Shown: positions 8,859 through 19,738, numbered from the stretch's first letter. The stretch: DNA of 64,000 nt from Corynebacterium occultum (GCF_009734425.1 NZ_CP046455.1:1860001-1924000), one strand, 5' to 3'. Notes: generated from the sequence alone by a model not told the origin. Program-made: numbers and translations.

Positions 8859-10250
8859 ATGAGCGAGATCAAGGTCGACGCACACTACGACCTCATCATC
8901 ATCGGCGGCGGTTCGGGTAATTCCATTCCCGGCCCCGAACATGATGACATGTCCATCGCCATCATCGAGAAGTCGAAGTTCGGTGGCACCTGCATGAATG
9001 TGGGCTGCATCCCGACGAAAATGTACGTCCATGCCGCTGATACCGCTCTGGCGACCCGTCAGGCTGACCGCCTGGGCATCGACTCCCAGGTCAACGGCGT
9101 CGACTGGGACAGCATCGTCGACCGTGTCTTCACCAACCGCATCGATCTGATCGCCGCCGGTGGTGAAGAATACCGTCGGGGCCCGGAGACCCCGAACATC
9201 ACCGTCTATGACCAGCACGCCAGCTTCGTCGGGCCGCGTACCATCCGCACCGGCCAGGGTTCCCAGGAGAAGATCATCTCCGGTGATCAGGTGGTCATCG
9301 CCACCGGTTCCCGCCCCTTCATCCCCCAGATGATCATCAACTCCGGGGTCACCTACCACACCAATGAGACCATCATGCGGTTGGCGAAGCAGCCGAAGTC
9401 CCTGATCATCATGGGTGGCGGCTTCATCGCGATGGAGTTCGCGCATGTCTTCGAGGGACTGGGTACCGAGGTCACCGTGGTCAACCGTTCCCACAAGCTG
9501 CTGCGACACCTGGACCCGGACCTGGCTGGCCCCTTCACCGAGATCTCCGCCCAGCGTTTCAACGCCCACCTGGGGCAGACCGTGGTCGGTGCCTCCGAAA
9601 ATGAAAATGGCATCACCATCACCCTGGAGAACGGCACCAAGCTGACTGCTGAGGCACTCCTGGTGGCCACCGGCCGCACCCCCAACGGTGACCAGATGGC
9701 CCTGGAGAACGCCGGCGTGAAGATGGCCGGCGAGCGCATCAAGATCGATGAGTTCGGTCGTACCAGCGCCGAGGGTGTCTGGGCCCTGGGTGATGTCTCC
9801 TCCCCCTACCAGCTCAAGCATGTGGCCAACGCCGAGACCCGCGCGGTGCGCCATAACCTGGCCAACCCGGATGATCTCAAACCGATGCCGCATGAGCTGG
9901 TCCCCTCCGCCATCTTCACCAACCCGCAGATCGCGACCGTCGGCATGACCGAGGAAGAGTCTCGCGAGGCCGGCCATGATGTGACCGTCAAGGTCCAGAA
10001 ATACGGTGATGTGGCCTACGGCTGGGCCATGGAGGATCAGACCGGCCTGGTCAAGCTGATCGCAGACCGTGCCAGTGGCAAACTGCTCGGTGCCCACTAC
10101 ATGGGCCCTCAGGCCTCCACCCTGATCCAGCAGATGATCACCATCATGGCTTTTGACCTGGATGTCCGCGAGGTGGCCACCAAGCAGTACTGGATCCATC
10201 CCGCCCTGCCCGAGGTCACCGAGAACGCGCTCCTGGGCCTCGAGTTCTAG
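8859..10250 (+). CDS. mtr: Mycothione reductase
   Basis: NADPH/FAD disulfide reductase that regenerates mycothiol from mycothione, keeping the actinobacterial low-molecular-weight thiol pool reduced. The 463-residue protein shows the FAD motif IIIGGGSGN, the redox-active GGTCMNVGCIPTK (CX4C), the NADPH-binding IMGGGFIAMEFAHVF, the second FAD contact VWALGDVS and the C-terminal HPALPEVTE with the catalytic His-Glu pair. The start is the ATG at 8859, preceded by GAAGGAG; the frame stays open for 31 codons upstream but nothing there looks coding. A TAGAAT box at 8754-8759 is a candidate -10 with a leader of about 95 nt. Confidence 0.95.
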   Translation: MSEIKVDAHYDLIIIGGGSGNSIPGPEHDDMSIAIIEKSKFGGTCMNVGCIPTKMYVHAADTALATRQADRLGIDSQVNGVDWDSIVDRVFTNRIDLIAAGGEEYRRGPETPNITVYDQHASFVGPRTIRTGQGSQEKIISGDQVVIATGSRPFIPQMIINSGVTYHTNETIMRLAKQPKSLIIMGGGFIAMEFAHVFEGLGTEVTVVNRSHKLLRHLDPDLAGPFTEISAQRFNAHLGQTVVGASENENGITITLENGTKLTAEALLVATGRTPNGDQMALENAGVKMAGERIKIDEFGRTSAEGVWALGDVSSPYQLKHVANAETRAVRHNLANPDDLKPMPHELVPSAIFTNPQIATVGMTEEESREAGHDVTVKVQKYGDVAYGWAMEDQTGLVKLIADRASGKLLGAHYMGPQASTLIQQMITIMAFDLDVREVATKQYWIHPALPEVTENALLGLEF

Positions 10251-10305
10251 GCTTTCTTCCCGCTGCTGCCAGGGGCCCCACCGTTCAGCGCACCCCTTCG
10301 ACATC

Positions 10306-10350
10306 TTCCCCGCCTGCCCCTTCCCCAGAGAGCCGGCGGGGAATTCTTTT
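10306..10350 (+). terminator. Rho-independent terminator of mtr
   Basis: TTCCCCGCC pairs perfectly with GGCGGGGAA across a 20-nt loop and is followed by TTCTTTT. It lies 56 bp after the mtr stop codon. Confidence 0.8.
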
Positions 10351-10394
10351 CCAAACCCGCTGTGAATCCGGACACAAGGGGTTAATCTCAGGCC

Positions 10395-10898
10395 ATGACA
10401 CTGACCTTCATCCCCACAGCGGACCTGGTGGACATCATCGGTGCCGAAGACGCCCGTAGTTGTGACACCCAGTTCCGGGACTTCGGCGGCAACACCGACT
10501 TCTGCGGTGTGATCAGCACCGTCTCCTGTTACCAGGACAACGGCCTGGTCAAAACGGTTCTCAATGAGCCCAACCCCGGTGGAGTCCTCGTCATCGACGG
10601 TTACGCTTCCCTGCACACCGCTCTGATGGGCGACCTGATCGCGCAGGCCGGGGTGGACAACGGCTGGGCCGGGGTCGTCATCAACGGCGCCATCCGGGAC
10701 TCCGCTGCCGTGGGCACCATGAGTTTCGGCTGCAAGGCGCTGGGCACCAACCCCCGGAAATCCGCCAAGGACGGCATCGGTGAGCGTGATGCGGTACTCA
10801 ACTTCGGTGGGGTGGATTTCGTGCCCGGCCACATCCTCTACGCCGACGCCGACGGCATCATCATCACCGAAGACCCGATCGAGACACCCCAGACCTAG
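10395..10898 (+). CDS. rraA: RraA-like protein (RNase E inhibitor / HMG aldolase fold)
   Basis: A 167-residue protein of the RraA family. Members either inhibit RNase E (E. coli RraA) or act as class II 4-hydroxy-4-methyl-2-oxoglutarate/oxaloacetate-processing aldolases; which applies here cannot be told. The active-site-like motifs are present: [16 protein letters not shown], and [14 protein letters not shown] with the Arg-Asp pair that binds metal and substrate in the aldolases. TAATCT at 10383-10388 ends 6 nt before the ATG, so the mRNA is probably leaderless. It follows mtr after a terminator and is a separate unit. Confidence 0.85.
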   Translation: MTLTFIPTADLVDIIGAEDARSCDTQFRDFGGNTDFCGVISTVSCYQDNGLVKTVLNEPNPGGVLVIDGYASLHTALMGDLIAQAGVDNGWAGVVINGAIRDSAAVGTMSFGCKALGTNPRKSAKDGIGERDAVLNFGGVDFVPGHILYADADGIIITEDPIETPQT

Positions 10899-10919
10899 CT
10901 GCCACCACCACCGCCTGCC

Positions 10920-13445
10920 CTAAAGATCAGTGGGCGAGTTCGAGCGGCTACGGCCGGCGGTGGCCTGGGTCAGGGCACCGATCACCATGGTCAGCACTAC
11001 CGCGGCCACGATGATCAGGGGCAGCTGTTCCGTGGCGGGCTGCCAGACAAAGCGTTGTTGCCCGTCGACGACGGCGGCTGCGATCCAGGAACCGAAGGCG
11101 CTGCCCACCAGGGAACCGATCAACGCCGCGGGAGCACTGAGCAGCAGCAACTCCAGTCCCAGTGCCGCCTGCTGCCCCAGGGGGGTGACACCCACGCTAT
11201 TGAGGATCGCCCGGTCCCGGGCCCGGTCCCGTACTGAAAGTGCCACCGTGTTCGCGATACCGACCGCCGCGATGATCAGGGAGACCAGCATCAGCAGGGT
11301 GGAGATGGTGAGCATCCGGAAGGCCAGTTCCTCAGCATTGGAACGCGCACTGAACTCCTCAGCGAGGGCGACCTGCTGGCCCTGTCCGGCGAGGAAGTCA
11401 CGCAACTCATTCAGAGCGGCACTGTCCGACGCCTGATCTGCGGCACCCTCCATGCGCAACAGCGCCAACGGCATCGGCAGTTCAGGGGCCTGCTCCACCG
11501 GCACCCCACGTTGAATGGCGACCTTCTCCTGGGCATCCCAGGCGATGTCGGCGTCGATCATCGTCCGTAGACCATCGTCATAGAGCACCGTCACCTCATA
11601 GGGATTGCCGAAAACCTCAATGCTGGTCACCGAACCCTCCACCAGCTCTGACCGCAGGTCGGAGTGCTCCCCCAGGATCAGCTCATTGGGGCCGGCCACC
11701 CGGATGCCGGTCGACTGCTGCCGGATCACCGCTTCAGCGTCCTCCTTCGAAAGTGCGAAGGCGTTATCGCTACGGCCCTGGTTGGCGGTGACGGTGACAG
11801 CCGGCGGGGCAGCCACTGCGGCGACCCCCTCCAGTTCCTGCAGCTGGTCCACCAGCGGCTGGGAAAGCGTCTCCCCCACCCCGGTCACCACCACATCCGC
11901 GGTGGACTCCCCGGCACTGCGTTCTCCGATGGCGGTGCCGATCCGCTCCTGCCCGGTCAGCACCGCCGAGACCAGGGCGGTGGCAGCCACCAGAATGGCC
12001 ACCAGAGAGGCAGAACGCAGGGTCTGCCGACCCGCGAAACTGGCGGCCAGACCGAGATGGGCACTCAACTTCTGCAGCGGTACCGAGAGCAAGGACAGCA
12101 GCCAGGGCAACAGGCCGGCAACCAGCAGCACCACACCCATGACCGCCAGACCGGCGGAACCGACCGCCACCACCACTGTTTCGGTGGCGGTGGTGGTGTC
12201 CAACAAGGTGGTGCCGTACCGACCACAGAAGATCAGTCCGACACCGATGAGGATCAGCAGGGTCCTCGCCAGCAGATTCGCTGATGTGGAACCCCTGGCC
12301 TGCAGGGAGGCCACCACCGGGCTGCGCAGCACCCGCCGGGAGGCCGGCAAGGCGGCAGCCACCGTCAGCAGCACCGCTGCAATACCGATGATCAGGTAGG
12401 CGGCCGGCTCCAACACCACCTCCACGATGGGAACGTCCACCCCGATGGCGTTGGCGTTCTCGATGGCGAAACCAGCCAGGAAGTATCCGGTGGGCACACC
12501 GAGTACGCAACCGAGGACAGACAGCAGCACCGCTTCCAGGATCACCGAGAAGGTCAACTGTCCACTGCCGCCACCGATGGCACGAAGCAGGGCGTATTCG
12601 CGCTGCCGCTTGGAGGCGATCACCAGGTAGGAGGAGAAGATGACCAAGGCTGCGACCACCGCCACCACGGCCAGGAAAGCTCCCAGCAGCATGAAGTAGG
12701 CGCTCCGGTCACCGAGGAATTCGGCGGCGAGGCGGTCCCCGTGCACCTTGGAGGTGGCCACGGTTCCCTTCGCCCGGTCAACACTGAGCAGGGTGCTCTC
12801 AACCGTTGCCGCCAGCTGCTCCGGACTGTCGCCCAGTCCGGCACCGGCGATGCGTATCTCACCGCGGATGGTGTCCGGGAACCATTCCGCCATGGCCTGG
12901 GGGTCAGCCAACCAGAGATTAAGGCCCCGCGCCTCCTCATGGGGCGCGGGTTCCGCCTTGCCGACGACGACTACGGTGGCCCGGTTACTGCTCTGCCCGG
13001 GCCGGATCTGCAGCTGGGTACCCACCTGCACCGCAGGGTCGGTGCTCATCACCTCGCCCGGGCCCAGCGGCAGGCGCCCTTCGGAGATGGTGCGCCATTG
13101 TTGTGGCCCCTCGGAGATGGCCTGCAGATAACCGCTGTCATAGAGCGAGTCGGAGACCTCGACTGCGGCACTGGCGGACTGATCAAAGGCAATGTCGCCG
13201 ATGGCGGGTTCCTGCGCGAAGGCACCGATGATCGCGTCCACGGTGGGGCGGTCGGTGCTGGACAGGGTAACCACCACATCGCTGGCCGCATAGGGCTGGG
13301 CGTACATCTGATTCACCGATTGAGTCAGTGAGGAGGTGATGGCGGCGGTGGCGACAGTGATGGCCACGGCGGCGAAGATGCTGAAGAAGAGGGAGAGATA
13401 TCGGAGGGTACGTCGACGCAATTGCGCTAAAGCAAGCTTGAGCAC
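10920..13445 (-). CDS. ABC transporter permease, FtsX/MacB type
   Basis: An 841-residue membrane protein with the duplicated FtsX-type layout: an N-terminal membrane helix (YLSLFFSIFAAVAITVATA), a large extracytoplasmic domain, three helices near residues 255-375, then a second domain and three C-terminal helices (LMLVSLIIAAVGIANTVALSV onward, including the SVGVTPLGQQ FtsX motif). Such permeases work with a LolD/MacB-type ATPase in lipoprotein, peptide or drug export, or in envelope stress responses. The partner ATPase gene lies 4 bp upstream. The GTG start at 13445 follows GGAGGG. Substrate unknown. Confidence 0.88.
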   Translation of the reverse strand: MLKLALAQLRRRTLRYLSLFFSIFAAVAITVATAAITSSLTQSVNQMYAQPYAASDVVVTLSSTDRPTVDAIIGAFAQEPAIGDIAFDQSASAAVEVSDSLYDSGYLQAISEGPQQWRTISEGRLPLGPGEVMSTDPAVQVGTQLQIRPGQSSNRATVVVVGKAEPAPHEEARGLNLWLADPQAMAEWFPDTIRGEIRIAGAGLGDSPEQLAATVESTLLSVDRAKGTVATSKVHGDRLAAEFLGDRSAYFMLLGAFLAVVAVVAALVIFSSYLVIASKRQREYALLRAIGGGSGQLTFSVILEAVLLSVLGCVLGVPTGYFLAGFAIENANAIGVDVPIVEVVLEPAAYLIIGIAAVLLTVAAALPASRRVLRSPVVASLQARGSTSANLLARTLLILIGVGLIFCGRYGTTLLDTTTATETVVVAVGSAGLAVMGVVLLVAGLLPWLLSLLSVPLQKLSAHLGLAASFAGRQTLRSASLVAILVAATALVSAVLTGQERIGTAIGERSAGESTADVVVTGVGETLSQPLVDQLQELEGVAAVAAPPAVTVTANQGRSDNAFALSKEDAEAVIRQQSTGIRVAGPNELILGEHSDLRSELVEGSVTSIEVFGNPYEVTVLYDDGLRTMIDADIAWDAQEKVAIQRGVPVEQAPELPMPLALLRMEGAADQASDSAALNELRDFLAGQGQQVALAEEFSARSNAEELAFRMLTISTLLMLVSLIIAAVGIANTVALSVRDRARDRAILNSVGVTPLGQQAALGLELLLLSAPAALIGSLVGSAFGSWIAAAVVDGQQRFVWQPATEQLPLIIVAAVVLTMVIGALTQATAGRSRSNSPTDL

Positions 13446-13449
13446 TTGA

Positions 13450-14238
13450 TTATCCCTCCAGGTGGTCAGGTGAGGTCAGTTTCCCACCCGGCGCGGGGGC
13501 ATGCGGTACGGCGATGTTCTGACCCATGTCATCAAGCGTCTCGATGATCCGGCCATCGCGCATCCGCACCAGCCGGTCGCCATGTTGCGCCGCTGCCAGA
13601 TCATGGGTGACCAGCACCAGGGTGTGCCCCTGTTCATCCACCATCTTCCGGAAAAGATCGAGCACCACCTCACCGGATTCTGTGTCCAGGCTGCCGGTCG
13701 GTTCATCGGCGAAGATGATCTCCGGGTTCATCAGGAGGGTGCGGGCGATCGCCACCCGCTGCCGTTGCCCGCCCGAGAGCTGGTCCGGCAGGTGGCGCAA
13801 CCGCTTGCTCAGGCCGAGCTGCTCGGTGACCTCATTGAAACGTTCAGTGGTGACCCTGCGCCGTGAGAGCCTGCCCGGGAGCAGGATATTGTCCTTGACC
13901 GAGAGTACCGGCACCAGATTGAAGTCCTGGAAGATTACGCCGATGGCGCTACGACGTAATTTGGCGCGGGAGTTCTCCGAAAGGGAGCTCAACTTGACCT
14001 CCCGCTCTGCGGAGCGGCTCCGGGTGTTGAGCACGATGCTGCCGGCTCCCGGCACCTCAAGTCCGGAGAGGCAGTGCAGCAGGGTGGTCTTGCCGGAACC
14101 GGAGGGGCCCATGATCGAGGTCCAGCGGCCTCGCGGAAGTTCCAGGCTGACATCGTCGAGGGCGGCCACGCGGGCCTCTCCCCTGCCGAAGGTGTGGCGG
14201 AGATGTTCGGCGGTGATAACCGGGTACTGCTGATTCAT
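13450..14238 (-). CDS. ABC transporter ATP-binding protein, LolD/MacB type
   Basis: A 262-residue ATPase. Walker A is GPSGSGKTTLLH, the Q-loop is IFQDFN, the signature motif is LSGGQRQRVAIAR, Walker B is IIFADEPTG, and the D-loop and switch His follow in LVLVTHD. Sequence style and pairing with an FtsX-domain permease place it in the MacB/LolD branch rather than among importers. It is the first gene of a two-gene operon with the permease, 4 bp apart, so the two products should form one complex at the plasma membrane. No two-component or resistance gene adjoins it. Confidence 0.92.
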   Translation of the reverse strand: MNQQYPVITAEHLRHTFGRGEARVAALDDVSLELPRGRWTSIMGPSGSGKTTLLHCLSGLEVPGAGSIVLNTRSRSAEREVKLSSLSENSRAKLRRSAIGVIFQDFNLVPVLSVKDNILLPGRLSRRRVTTERFNEVTEQLGLSKRLRHLPDQLSGGQRQRVAIARTLLMNPEIIFADEPTGSLDTESGEVVLDLFRKMVDEQGHTLVLVTHDLAAAQHGDRLVRMRDGRIIETLDDMGQNIAVPHAPAPGGKLTSPDHLEG

Positions 14239-14421
14239 GTGGGCCTTTACCTGATCGAGATCTGCTGGGGGAACTTCCCTAGTTTACGCACGGGGGTCAC
14301 CCTAAATCTCAGCAGACCATCCGGCAGCCCACCGGCATGCCTCTACCCGCCGGGAGTTCTGCTGCGTAATCTGGGAGGCTGATGACTTTGCCTGCAGACT
14401 GTGGAAGGACGGTGAGGAAAG

Positions 14422-15276
14422 GTGCCTGAGCCGATTGCTCCGCTGGAGGTCGCAGCCACTACCCCGGTGATCATGCGGCCCGCCGAAGCTGCCCCCGTCA
14501 CCTCCACCGCAGTGCCGCTAAAACGTGTCGGCCCTGATCTGGGGTGGGCGGCCATCAGCATAGCCACCGCTGTGGTGGTGCTGCTCACCGCTTTAGATGC
14601 CACCTTCCTCCTGGAAAACCAGCTCTTCGCGGTCGTGGCGGCGGCAGTGGTGTCGCTGGGGTCCGCCACCGGCATCTTCCGGCTCTTCCACCGTGGTTTC
14701 CGCAGCCCGGGGCGTTGGTTGAGCGCCGCGGGTGGGGTCGCACTCCTGGGTGGTGGCCTGGTTCATACCCTGAGCCAGTTCAGTACCGTCGGTGTGGTGG
14801 GGCAGGTGCTGCTCCTCAACAGCACGCTGGTGATACCGCTGGCTGCCCTGCTGAGTTTCCTGGGTGGGGTGCTGCAGTTACCTGCCCGCTGGGGGATGGC
14901 AACCTTCACCGCGGTGGGGGGTGCAGTTTTGTGCAGCTGGTTTTCCCTGGGCCCCGGCAGCTCCCCGCTGCTTTGTGGTCTCGGTGCCGCAGCAACGGTG
15001 GCCGGTGTGGTGTTGGGGTTGCTGCTAGCACGTCACCACACCGCGGAATTGATTCCCCGGGAAGTGCTACGCAAGCTCTGGTCGGTACTGATCGGCTCCG
15101 CTGTGGTCTGTGCCATGGTCAGCTGCCTGCTGGCCGCCACGATCCTGCCCGACACCGGCTGGGGCCTGTTGCTCACCCCGGGGGAAGCCGTCTGGGGTTT
15201 CTTCGCCGCAACGGTGCTACTGGCGGTGAACGCCCTACGTTATAGCCGGGGCCCGGCCTTCAGTGTGACTACCTGA
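14422..15276 (+). CDS. Polytopic membrane protein of unknown function
   Basis: A 284-residue protein I do not recognise. After about 30 polar residues it carries some eight apolar stretches, for example AAISIATAVVVLLTALDATF, LFAVVAAAVVSLGSATGIF, LLLNSTLVIPLAALLSFLGG and LCGLGAAATVAGVVLGLLLA. The start is a GTG at 14422 preceded by GAGGAAAGG. It is divergent from the ABC pair and convergent with map. No catalytic motif is visible. Confidence 0.7.
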   Translation: MPEPIAPLEVAATTPVIMRPAEAAPVTSTAVPLKRVGPDLGWAAISIATAVVVLLTALDATFLLENQLFAVVAAAVVSLGSATGIFRLFHRGFRSPGRWLSAAGGVALLGGGLVHTLSQFSTVGVVGQVLLLNSTLVIPLAALLSFLGGVLQLPARWGMATFTAVGGAVLCSWFSLGPGSSPLLCGLGAAATVAGVVLGLLLARHHTAELIPREVLRKLWSVLIGSAVVCAMVSCLLAATILPDTGWGLLLTPGEAVWGFFAATVLLAVNALRYSRGPAFSVTT

Positions 15277-15333
15277 GGGTCCCCCTCCCCGGGGCCAGCA
15301 GTGGCCCCCAGGGGCTGGCTTTAGTTCCGATCC

Positions 15334-16212
15334 CTAGAACTCGCCGTTGTCCGGCAGGGTGAGAACCTCATTGCCGTCCTCGGTGATGACCAGGGTGTGC
15401 TCGAACTGGGCGGTGAACTTATGGTCGGTGTTCTGCACGGTCCAGTCATCATCCCAGATGGTGTAGTCCAGGGAACCCAGGTTGATCATCGGTTCGATGG
15501 TCAGGGTCATGCCCGGCTCCAGGATGTCCCGGTAGACGGTGGAGTCATAGTGCAGCACGATCAGACCGTTGTGGAAGGTCGGGCCCACGCCGTGGCCGGT
15601 GAAGTCCCGGACCACGTGGTAGCCGAAACGGTTGGCATAGGACTCGATGACACGGCCGATGACGTTGATCTCACGGCCCGGCTTGGCCACCTTGATGCCG
15701 CGCATCAGGGCTTCCTTGGTGCGCTCGACCAGGAGACGGTGCTCCTCGGAGACATTACCGGCCAGGAAGGTGGCGTTGGTGTCACCGTGGACACCGTTCT
15801 TGAAGGCGGTGACATCGATGTTGACGATGTCACCGTCCTGGATGACGGTGCTGTCGGGAATGCCGTGACAGACGATCTCATTGAGGGAGATGCAGGTTGA
15901 CTTGGTGTAACCCCGGTAACCCAGGCAGGAGGGGTAGGCACCGTGGTCGAGCATGTACTCATGGGCGATGCGGTCGATCTCATCGGTGGTGACACCCGGT
16001 GCCACGGCCTTCCCGGCGAGCTGGAGGGCGTTGGCTGCGATGCGGGAAGCCTCACGCATCGCCTCAATGACCTCAGGGGGCTGCACGTAGGTCTCGCCGA
16101 TGTTCTCCTGGACCTCGTCCTTCCAGACATACTCGGGGCGTTCGATATGCGCCGGCACCTCACGGATGGGGGTGGGCTTTCCAGGGACAATGGGGGCACG
16201 TGAAACTGACAT
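15334..16212 (-). CDS. map: Methionine aminopeptidase type I
   Basis: Removes the initiator methionine from new proteins. The 292-residue enzyme has the full metal-ligand set of the pita-bread fold: [19 protein letters not shown] and HGDTNATF with the two Asp ligands, [11 protein letters not shown] with the His, TIEPMI with a Glu and QFEHTLVIT with the last Glu. An N-terminal extension of about 40 residues (PEYVWKDE region) is typical of actinobacterial MAPs. The start is ATG at 16212, with ATG 16221 as alternative; the frame runs open to 16509, but that part overlaps the penicillin-binding protein gene and is not protein-like. Confidence 0.93.
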   Translation of the reverse strand: MSVSRAPIVPGKPTPIREVPAHIERPEYVWKDEVQENIGETYVQPPEVIEAMREASRIAANALQLAGKAVAPGVTTDEIDRIAHEYMLDHGAYPSCLGYRGYTKSTCISLNEIVCHGIPDSTVIQDGDIVNIDVTAFKNGVHGDTNATFLAGNVSEEHRLLVERTKEALMRGIKVAKPGREINVIGRVIESYANRFGYHVVRDFTGHGVGPTFHNGLIVLHYDSTVYRDILEPGMTLTIEPMINLGSLDYTIWDDDWTVQNTDHKFTAQFEHTLVITEDGNEVLTLPDNGEF

Positions 16213-16264
16213 GGCAACCATCGTAGTACCCGGACAAACCACACTGCGTATCGACGTCCCGCCC

Positions 16265-18142
16265 CTACCCGGCGTAGGCCGGATCTCCGGATGCGGCGGG
16301 GTCCGCCACGGCCGCGCCCGGTTCCCGGGCGGCGCGCGCCGCATCAAGAGTGAGGAAGAAATGGTCCGTGATGGCGGTGGCGGTTTCTGAACCTCCGCCC
16401 AGCACCACCAGGGTGGCGAAGGCGATGTCATCATCGCGGAAGCCGGCGAACCAGGCATGCGATCCCTCGTTGATCTCGGCTTCACCGGTCTTGCCGTAGA
16501 TCTCGCCACCGGCCTGCATGCCGGCCGCGGTGCCGGAGGTGACCACTGAACGCATCACCTGCCGCAGATCCTCGATCACCGCCGGGTCCGGGGCGGGGAC
16601 CTCTTCACTGACCTCGGTGACGTGGCCGTCGATAAGCGAAGGGACCGGGGTGCTGCCGCGGGCGACCGTCGCCGACATCAGCGCCATGCCGAAGGGGCTG
16701 GCCAGGTCGAGTCCCTGGCCATAACCGGCCTCCGTGCGGTCCAGCGGGGTATCACCCTCGGGGATGGAACCGGTGACGGTGTCGAGGCCGGGGATGTTGT
16801 AGTTGATTCCCAGGCCGAATTGCTTGCCCGTGTCCTGCAGTTCACCGGGGGCCAACTTCGTGGAGATATCGGCGAAAGTGGTGTTGCAGGAGTTGGCGAA
16901 GGCGGAGTTCAGCGGAATGTTGCCGAGACTGAACATGTTGTAGTTGATCACGGTGCGGCCGTAGAGATCCATACTGCCGGGACACGGCACGATTGTCTCC
17001 GGAGTCAAGCCCTGACGCTGGAGACCAGCTGCTGCGGTGACCACCTTAAAGACCGAGCCCGGGGGGTACTGCCCCATCAGCGCCACATTGCCGTCCTCAT
17101 CGGCCTTCTCGGTCTGGGCAACTGCCAGCACCTGACCGGTGGAGGGGCGGATGGCCACCAGCATGGTCTTCATGTCCTGTCGGAGGTTCACCGCCTCCTC
17201 CGCCGCCAGCTGAATATCACGATCCAGCCCGATGGTGACCGCCGGAGCCAGATCAGGGGCCTCATAGGCCACATCCTCGAAGGTAGCGCCCTCCTGGGTG
17301 ACGGTGGACACCTTCCAACCGTCGGTGCCCTCAAGTTCCTCGGAGACGATATTGCCCACCCGGGCCATGATGTCCCGGGCGAAGCCAGGCTCATTGGAGA
17401 CCATCGCGGCCTCCTCATTGAGCCGTACCTCCGGCAGATCCGCCAACTCCCGGTCCACCAGCTGCCCCTGGTTCTGCGGGATGGTCATCACCGAGTAGGT
17501 GCCTGAGGCGTCTGCCAGGGTGGCGGCCAGCTCAGCCGCATCCAGCTCCCGGATCGATTCATCCCGCTGATGGGCCGCGTTGACCGCTCCCGCCACCCGG
17601 GCGGCGGTCTTGCGGGGATCAGTGACCTTGGCGGTGTCAACCAGGATGCGGTGGACCACACCGGGGCTCAAGATCTCCGCCCCATCCGAGGTGACCACAC
17701 TGGCCGGCTGGGCCTTGACGGAGCGCAGCTCCAGGTGCTGGTTCGCCGCCAGCTTCGGGTGCACCAGGGAGGGCTGCCAGCGGATGGTCCACTCCCCCTC
17801 GGAACGGGTCAGCACCATCTCCGACTGATACTCCAGCTCGCGCTCCCGCGGCAGATCCCAGCTCAGGGTGTAACTGGCGCGCGCGATATTCTCCTGCGAG
17901 GTGACCTCATCGATCTCGGCGTGAAGCCCCTCGGCCTGCAGACCGCTGAAAGTCTGCTCCAGCGCCTCCCGGGCGGTGCCGGCGGTATCGACATATTCCA
18001 GGGCAGTGTCAAGATCCTGCTCGGACAGGGCCGCCAGGAACTCCTCCGCCACCGGCTGGGCCGCCGCGGGCTTGGGGGTGCAGGCCACCATACTGCCGCC
18101 GAGGATCCCTGCCACCAGAAGCAGGGCCGAGGGTTTATTCAT
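16265..18142 (-). CDS. Class B penicillin-binding protein, lipoprotein with MecA-type N-terminal domain
   Basis: A D,D-transpeptidase crosslinking peptidoglycan outside the membrane. The 625-residue protein begins with a lipoprotein signal peptide ([21 protein letters not shown], lipobox Cys21), then an NTF2-like domain (about residues 27-135), a dimerisation region, and the transpeptidase domain with all three motifs: SVFK in [12 protein letters not shown] in NSCNTTFAD and KTG in YGKTGEAE. I chose the ATG at 18142 because it opens the signal peptide; the open frame upstream to 18295 has no such feature. It precedes map, 52 bp apart, on the same strand. Related C. glutamicum genes are called pbp2a (memory). 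Confidence 0.9.
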   Translation of the reverse strand: MNKPSALLLVAGILGGSMVACTPKPAAAQPVAEEFLAALSEQDLDTALEYVDTAGTAREALEQTFSGLQAEGLHAEIDEVTSQENIARASYTLSWDLPRERELEYQSEMVLTRSEGEWTIRWQPSLVHPKLAANQHLELRSVKAQPASVVTSDGAEILSPGVVHRILVDTAKVTDPRKTAARVAGAVNAAHQRDESIRELDAAELAATLADASGTYSVMTIPQNQGQLVDRELADLPEVRLNEEAAMVSNEPGFARDIMARVGNIVSEELEGTDGWKVSTVTQEGATFEDVAYEAPDLAPAVTIGLDRDIQLAAEEAVNLRQDMKTMLVAIRPSTGQVLAVAQTEKADEDGNVALMGQYPPGSVFKVVTAAAGLQRQGLTPETIVPCPGSMDLYGRTVINYNMFSLGNIPLNSAFANSCNTTFADISTKLAPGELQDTGKQFGLGINYNIPGLDTVTGSIPEGDTPLDRTEAGYGQGLDLASPFGMALMSATVARGSTPVPSLIDGHVTEVSEEVPAPDPAVIEDLRQVMRSVVTSGTAAGMQAGGEIYGKTGEAEINEGSHAWFAGFRDDDIAFATLVVLGGGSETATAITDHFFLTLDAARAAREPGAAVADPAASGDPAYAG

Positions 18143-18298
18143 GCTGCGTAGGCTAACACCGCGGGCGGCACCGGGTTGGGAGCAACACTTTTCAACAGGA
18201 AAGATCACTCTGTACCACTCCCCGGGAAAAGGGACGGCGGAGCTGCTGCGGGGACGATCCGCGAAAGCCCACCCTGAAATCCCCCAGCACAGCACAAA

Positions 18299-18364
18299 GG
18301 GGCACGGCTTCCCCGGGGGGGGCGGAGCTTGAGTGCTCTACCCCTGGGGGATGTGCCGTGCCCC
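18299..18364 (-). terminator. Hairpin downstream of ispG
   Basis: GGGGCACGGC pairs perfectly with GCCGTGCCCC across a GC-rich interior of about 45 nt. On the minus strand it is followed by TTTGTG. It probably ends the dxr-rip-ispG transcript, though the T-run is short. Confidence 0.55.
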
Positions 18365-18397
18365 TTCTGCCTGAGGCAGGTGCCTGAGCGACCTTGC

Positions 18398-19561
18398 CTA
18401 CTTGGTGACCTTGATACTTGCCTTGGTGCCGGCGATCTCCTCCAGGCCCTGCTCCTCGGCGATACGCATGGCCTCCTCAACCAGGGTCTGGACGATCTGG
18501 GACTCCGGAACGGTCTTGATGACCTCGCCCTTGACGAAGATCTGGCCCTTGCCATTGCCGGAGGCCACGCCGATATCGGCGTCACGCGCCTCACCCGGAC
18601 CATTGACCACACAGCCCATGACGGCCACGCGCAGCGGATACTCCATGCCGTCCAGGGCGGCGGTGACCTCATCGGCGAGCTTGTACACATCCACCTGGGC
18701 ACGACCACAGGAGGGACAGGAGACGATCTCCAGCTTTCGCTGACGCAGGTTCAGGGACTGCAGGATCCGATCCCCGACCTTGATCTCCTCCACCGGGTCA
18801 GCGGAGAGAGAGACCCGGATGGTGTCACCGATGCCGGAGCCGAGCAGCCAGCCGAAGGCGACAGCGGACTTGATGGTGCCCTGGAAAGCCGGGCCTGCCT
18901 CGGTCACACCGAGGTGCAGCGGATAGTCGGTCTTGGCCGCCAGCTGACGGTAGGCCTCAACCATGATGACCGGGTCATTGTGCTTGACGGAGATGGCGAT
19001 GTCACCGTAACCGTGTTCCTCGAAGAGCTGGGCCTCCCAGATCGCGGACTCAACCAGAGCCTCCGGGGTGGCCTTGCCGTACTTGTCCATGATCCGCTTA
19101 TCCAGGGAACCGGCGTTGACACCGATACGGATCGGGATGCCGGCATCACCGGCAGCCTTGGCGACCTCCTTGACGCGACCGTCGAATTCCTTGATGTTGC
19201 CAGGGTTCACACGCACCGCCGCACAACCGGCTTCAATGGCGGAGAAGATGTACTTGGGCTGGAAGTGAATGTCGGCGATCACCGGGATCGGGGACTTCTT
19301 GGCGATGATCGGCAGCGCCTCAGCGTCCACGGTCTTGGGGCAGGCCACGCGCACAATGTCACAACCGGATGCGGTGAGCTGGGCGATCTGCTGCAGGGTG
19401 GCGTTGATGTCGTGGGTCTTGGTGGTGGTCATCGACTGCACCGAGACAGGGTGATCCGATCCCACTCCGACATTGCCGACCATCAGCTGACGGGTCTTGC
19501 GACGCGGTGCGAGGACGGGCGGCGGGGCATCGGGAATTCCGAGTCCGATGGGAAGGGACAC
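18398..19561 (-). CDS. ispG: 4-hydroxy-3-methylbut-2-enyl diphosphate synthase
   Basis: [4Fe-4S] enzyme of the MEP pathway that converts MEcPP to HMBPP. The 387-residue protein has the N-terminal TIM-barrel region ([17 protein letters not shown]) and the C-terminal cluster-binding part with [13 protein letters not shown] and [18 protein letters not shown], giving the three Cys ligands and the Glu ligand. The GTG start at 19561 follows CTAGGAGCG. It shares strand and close spacing with the site-2 protease and dxr, so two MEP steps are co-transcribed or at least clustered. Confidence 0.97.
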   Translation of the reverse strand: MSLPIGLGIPDAPPPVLAPRRKTRQLMVGNVGVGSDHPVSVQSMTTTKTHDINATLQQIAQLTASGCDIVRVACPKTVDAEALPIIAKKSPIPVIADIHFQPKYIFSAIEAGCAAVRVNPGNIKEFDGRVKEVAKAAGDAGIPIRIGVNAGSLDKRIMDKYGKATPEALVESAIWEAQLFEEHGYGDIAISVKHNDPVIMVEAYRQLAAKTDYPLHLGVTEAGPAFQGTIKSAVAFGWLLGSGIGDTIRVSLSADPVEEIKVGDRILQSLNLRQRKLEIVSCPSCGRAQVDVYKLADEVTAALDGMEYPLRVAVMGCVVNGPGEARDADIGVASGNGKGQIFVKGEVIKTVPESQIVQTLVEEAMRIAEEQGLEEIAGTKASIKVTK

Positions 19562-19738
19562 AGTTATCGCTCCTAGCTGGGGTGCGGCCGGATGGGTGAC
19601 TGGCCGCTGCCGTGATAAAGGGATATTGCCGAGATTATCGAGGTCTCGACGACTACAACGAGCTTACACCGCAAGACATTCCCCCCGCCGCCTGGTTGGG
19701 CGGCATCACACGAGGTCAGAGGGGATGTGTTGCAGAAC

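Noticed and set aside
8736-10832. A 698-codon open frame on the minus strand opposite mtr and rraA
   Set aside because: Antisense to two well-supported genes, with His/Gly/Asp-rich composition and no motifs. Shadow of codon bias.
10920-14238. Bacitracin/antimicrobial-peptide resistance module
   Set aside because: The ABC pair fits the MacB/FtsX type, but no histidine kinase or response regulator gene is adjacent, so a specific resistance role is not supported.
16213-16509. N-terminal extension of methionine aminopeptidase to 16509
   Set aside because: The added residues are Pro/Arg/Ser-rich, overlap the penicillin-binding protein coding region, and have no ribosome binding site.
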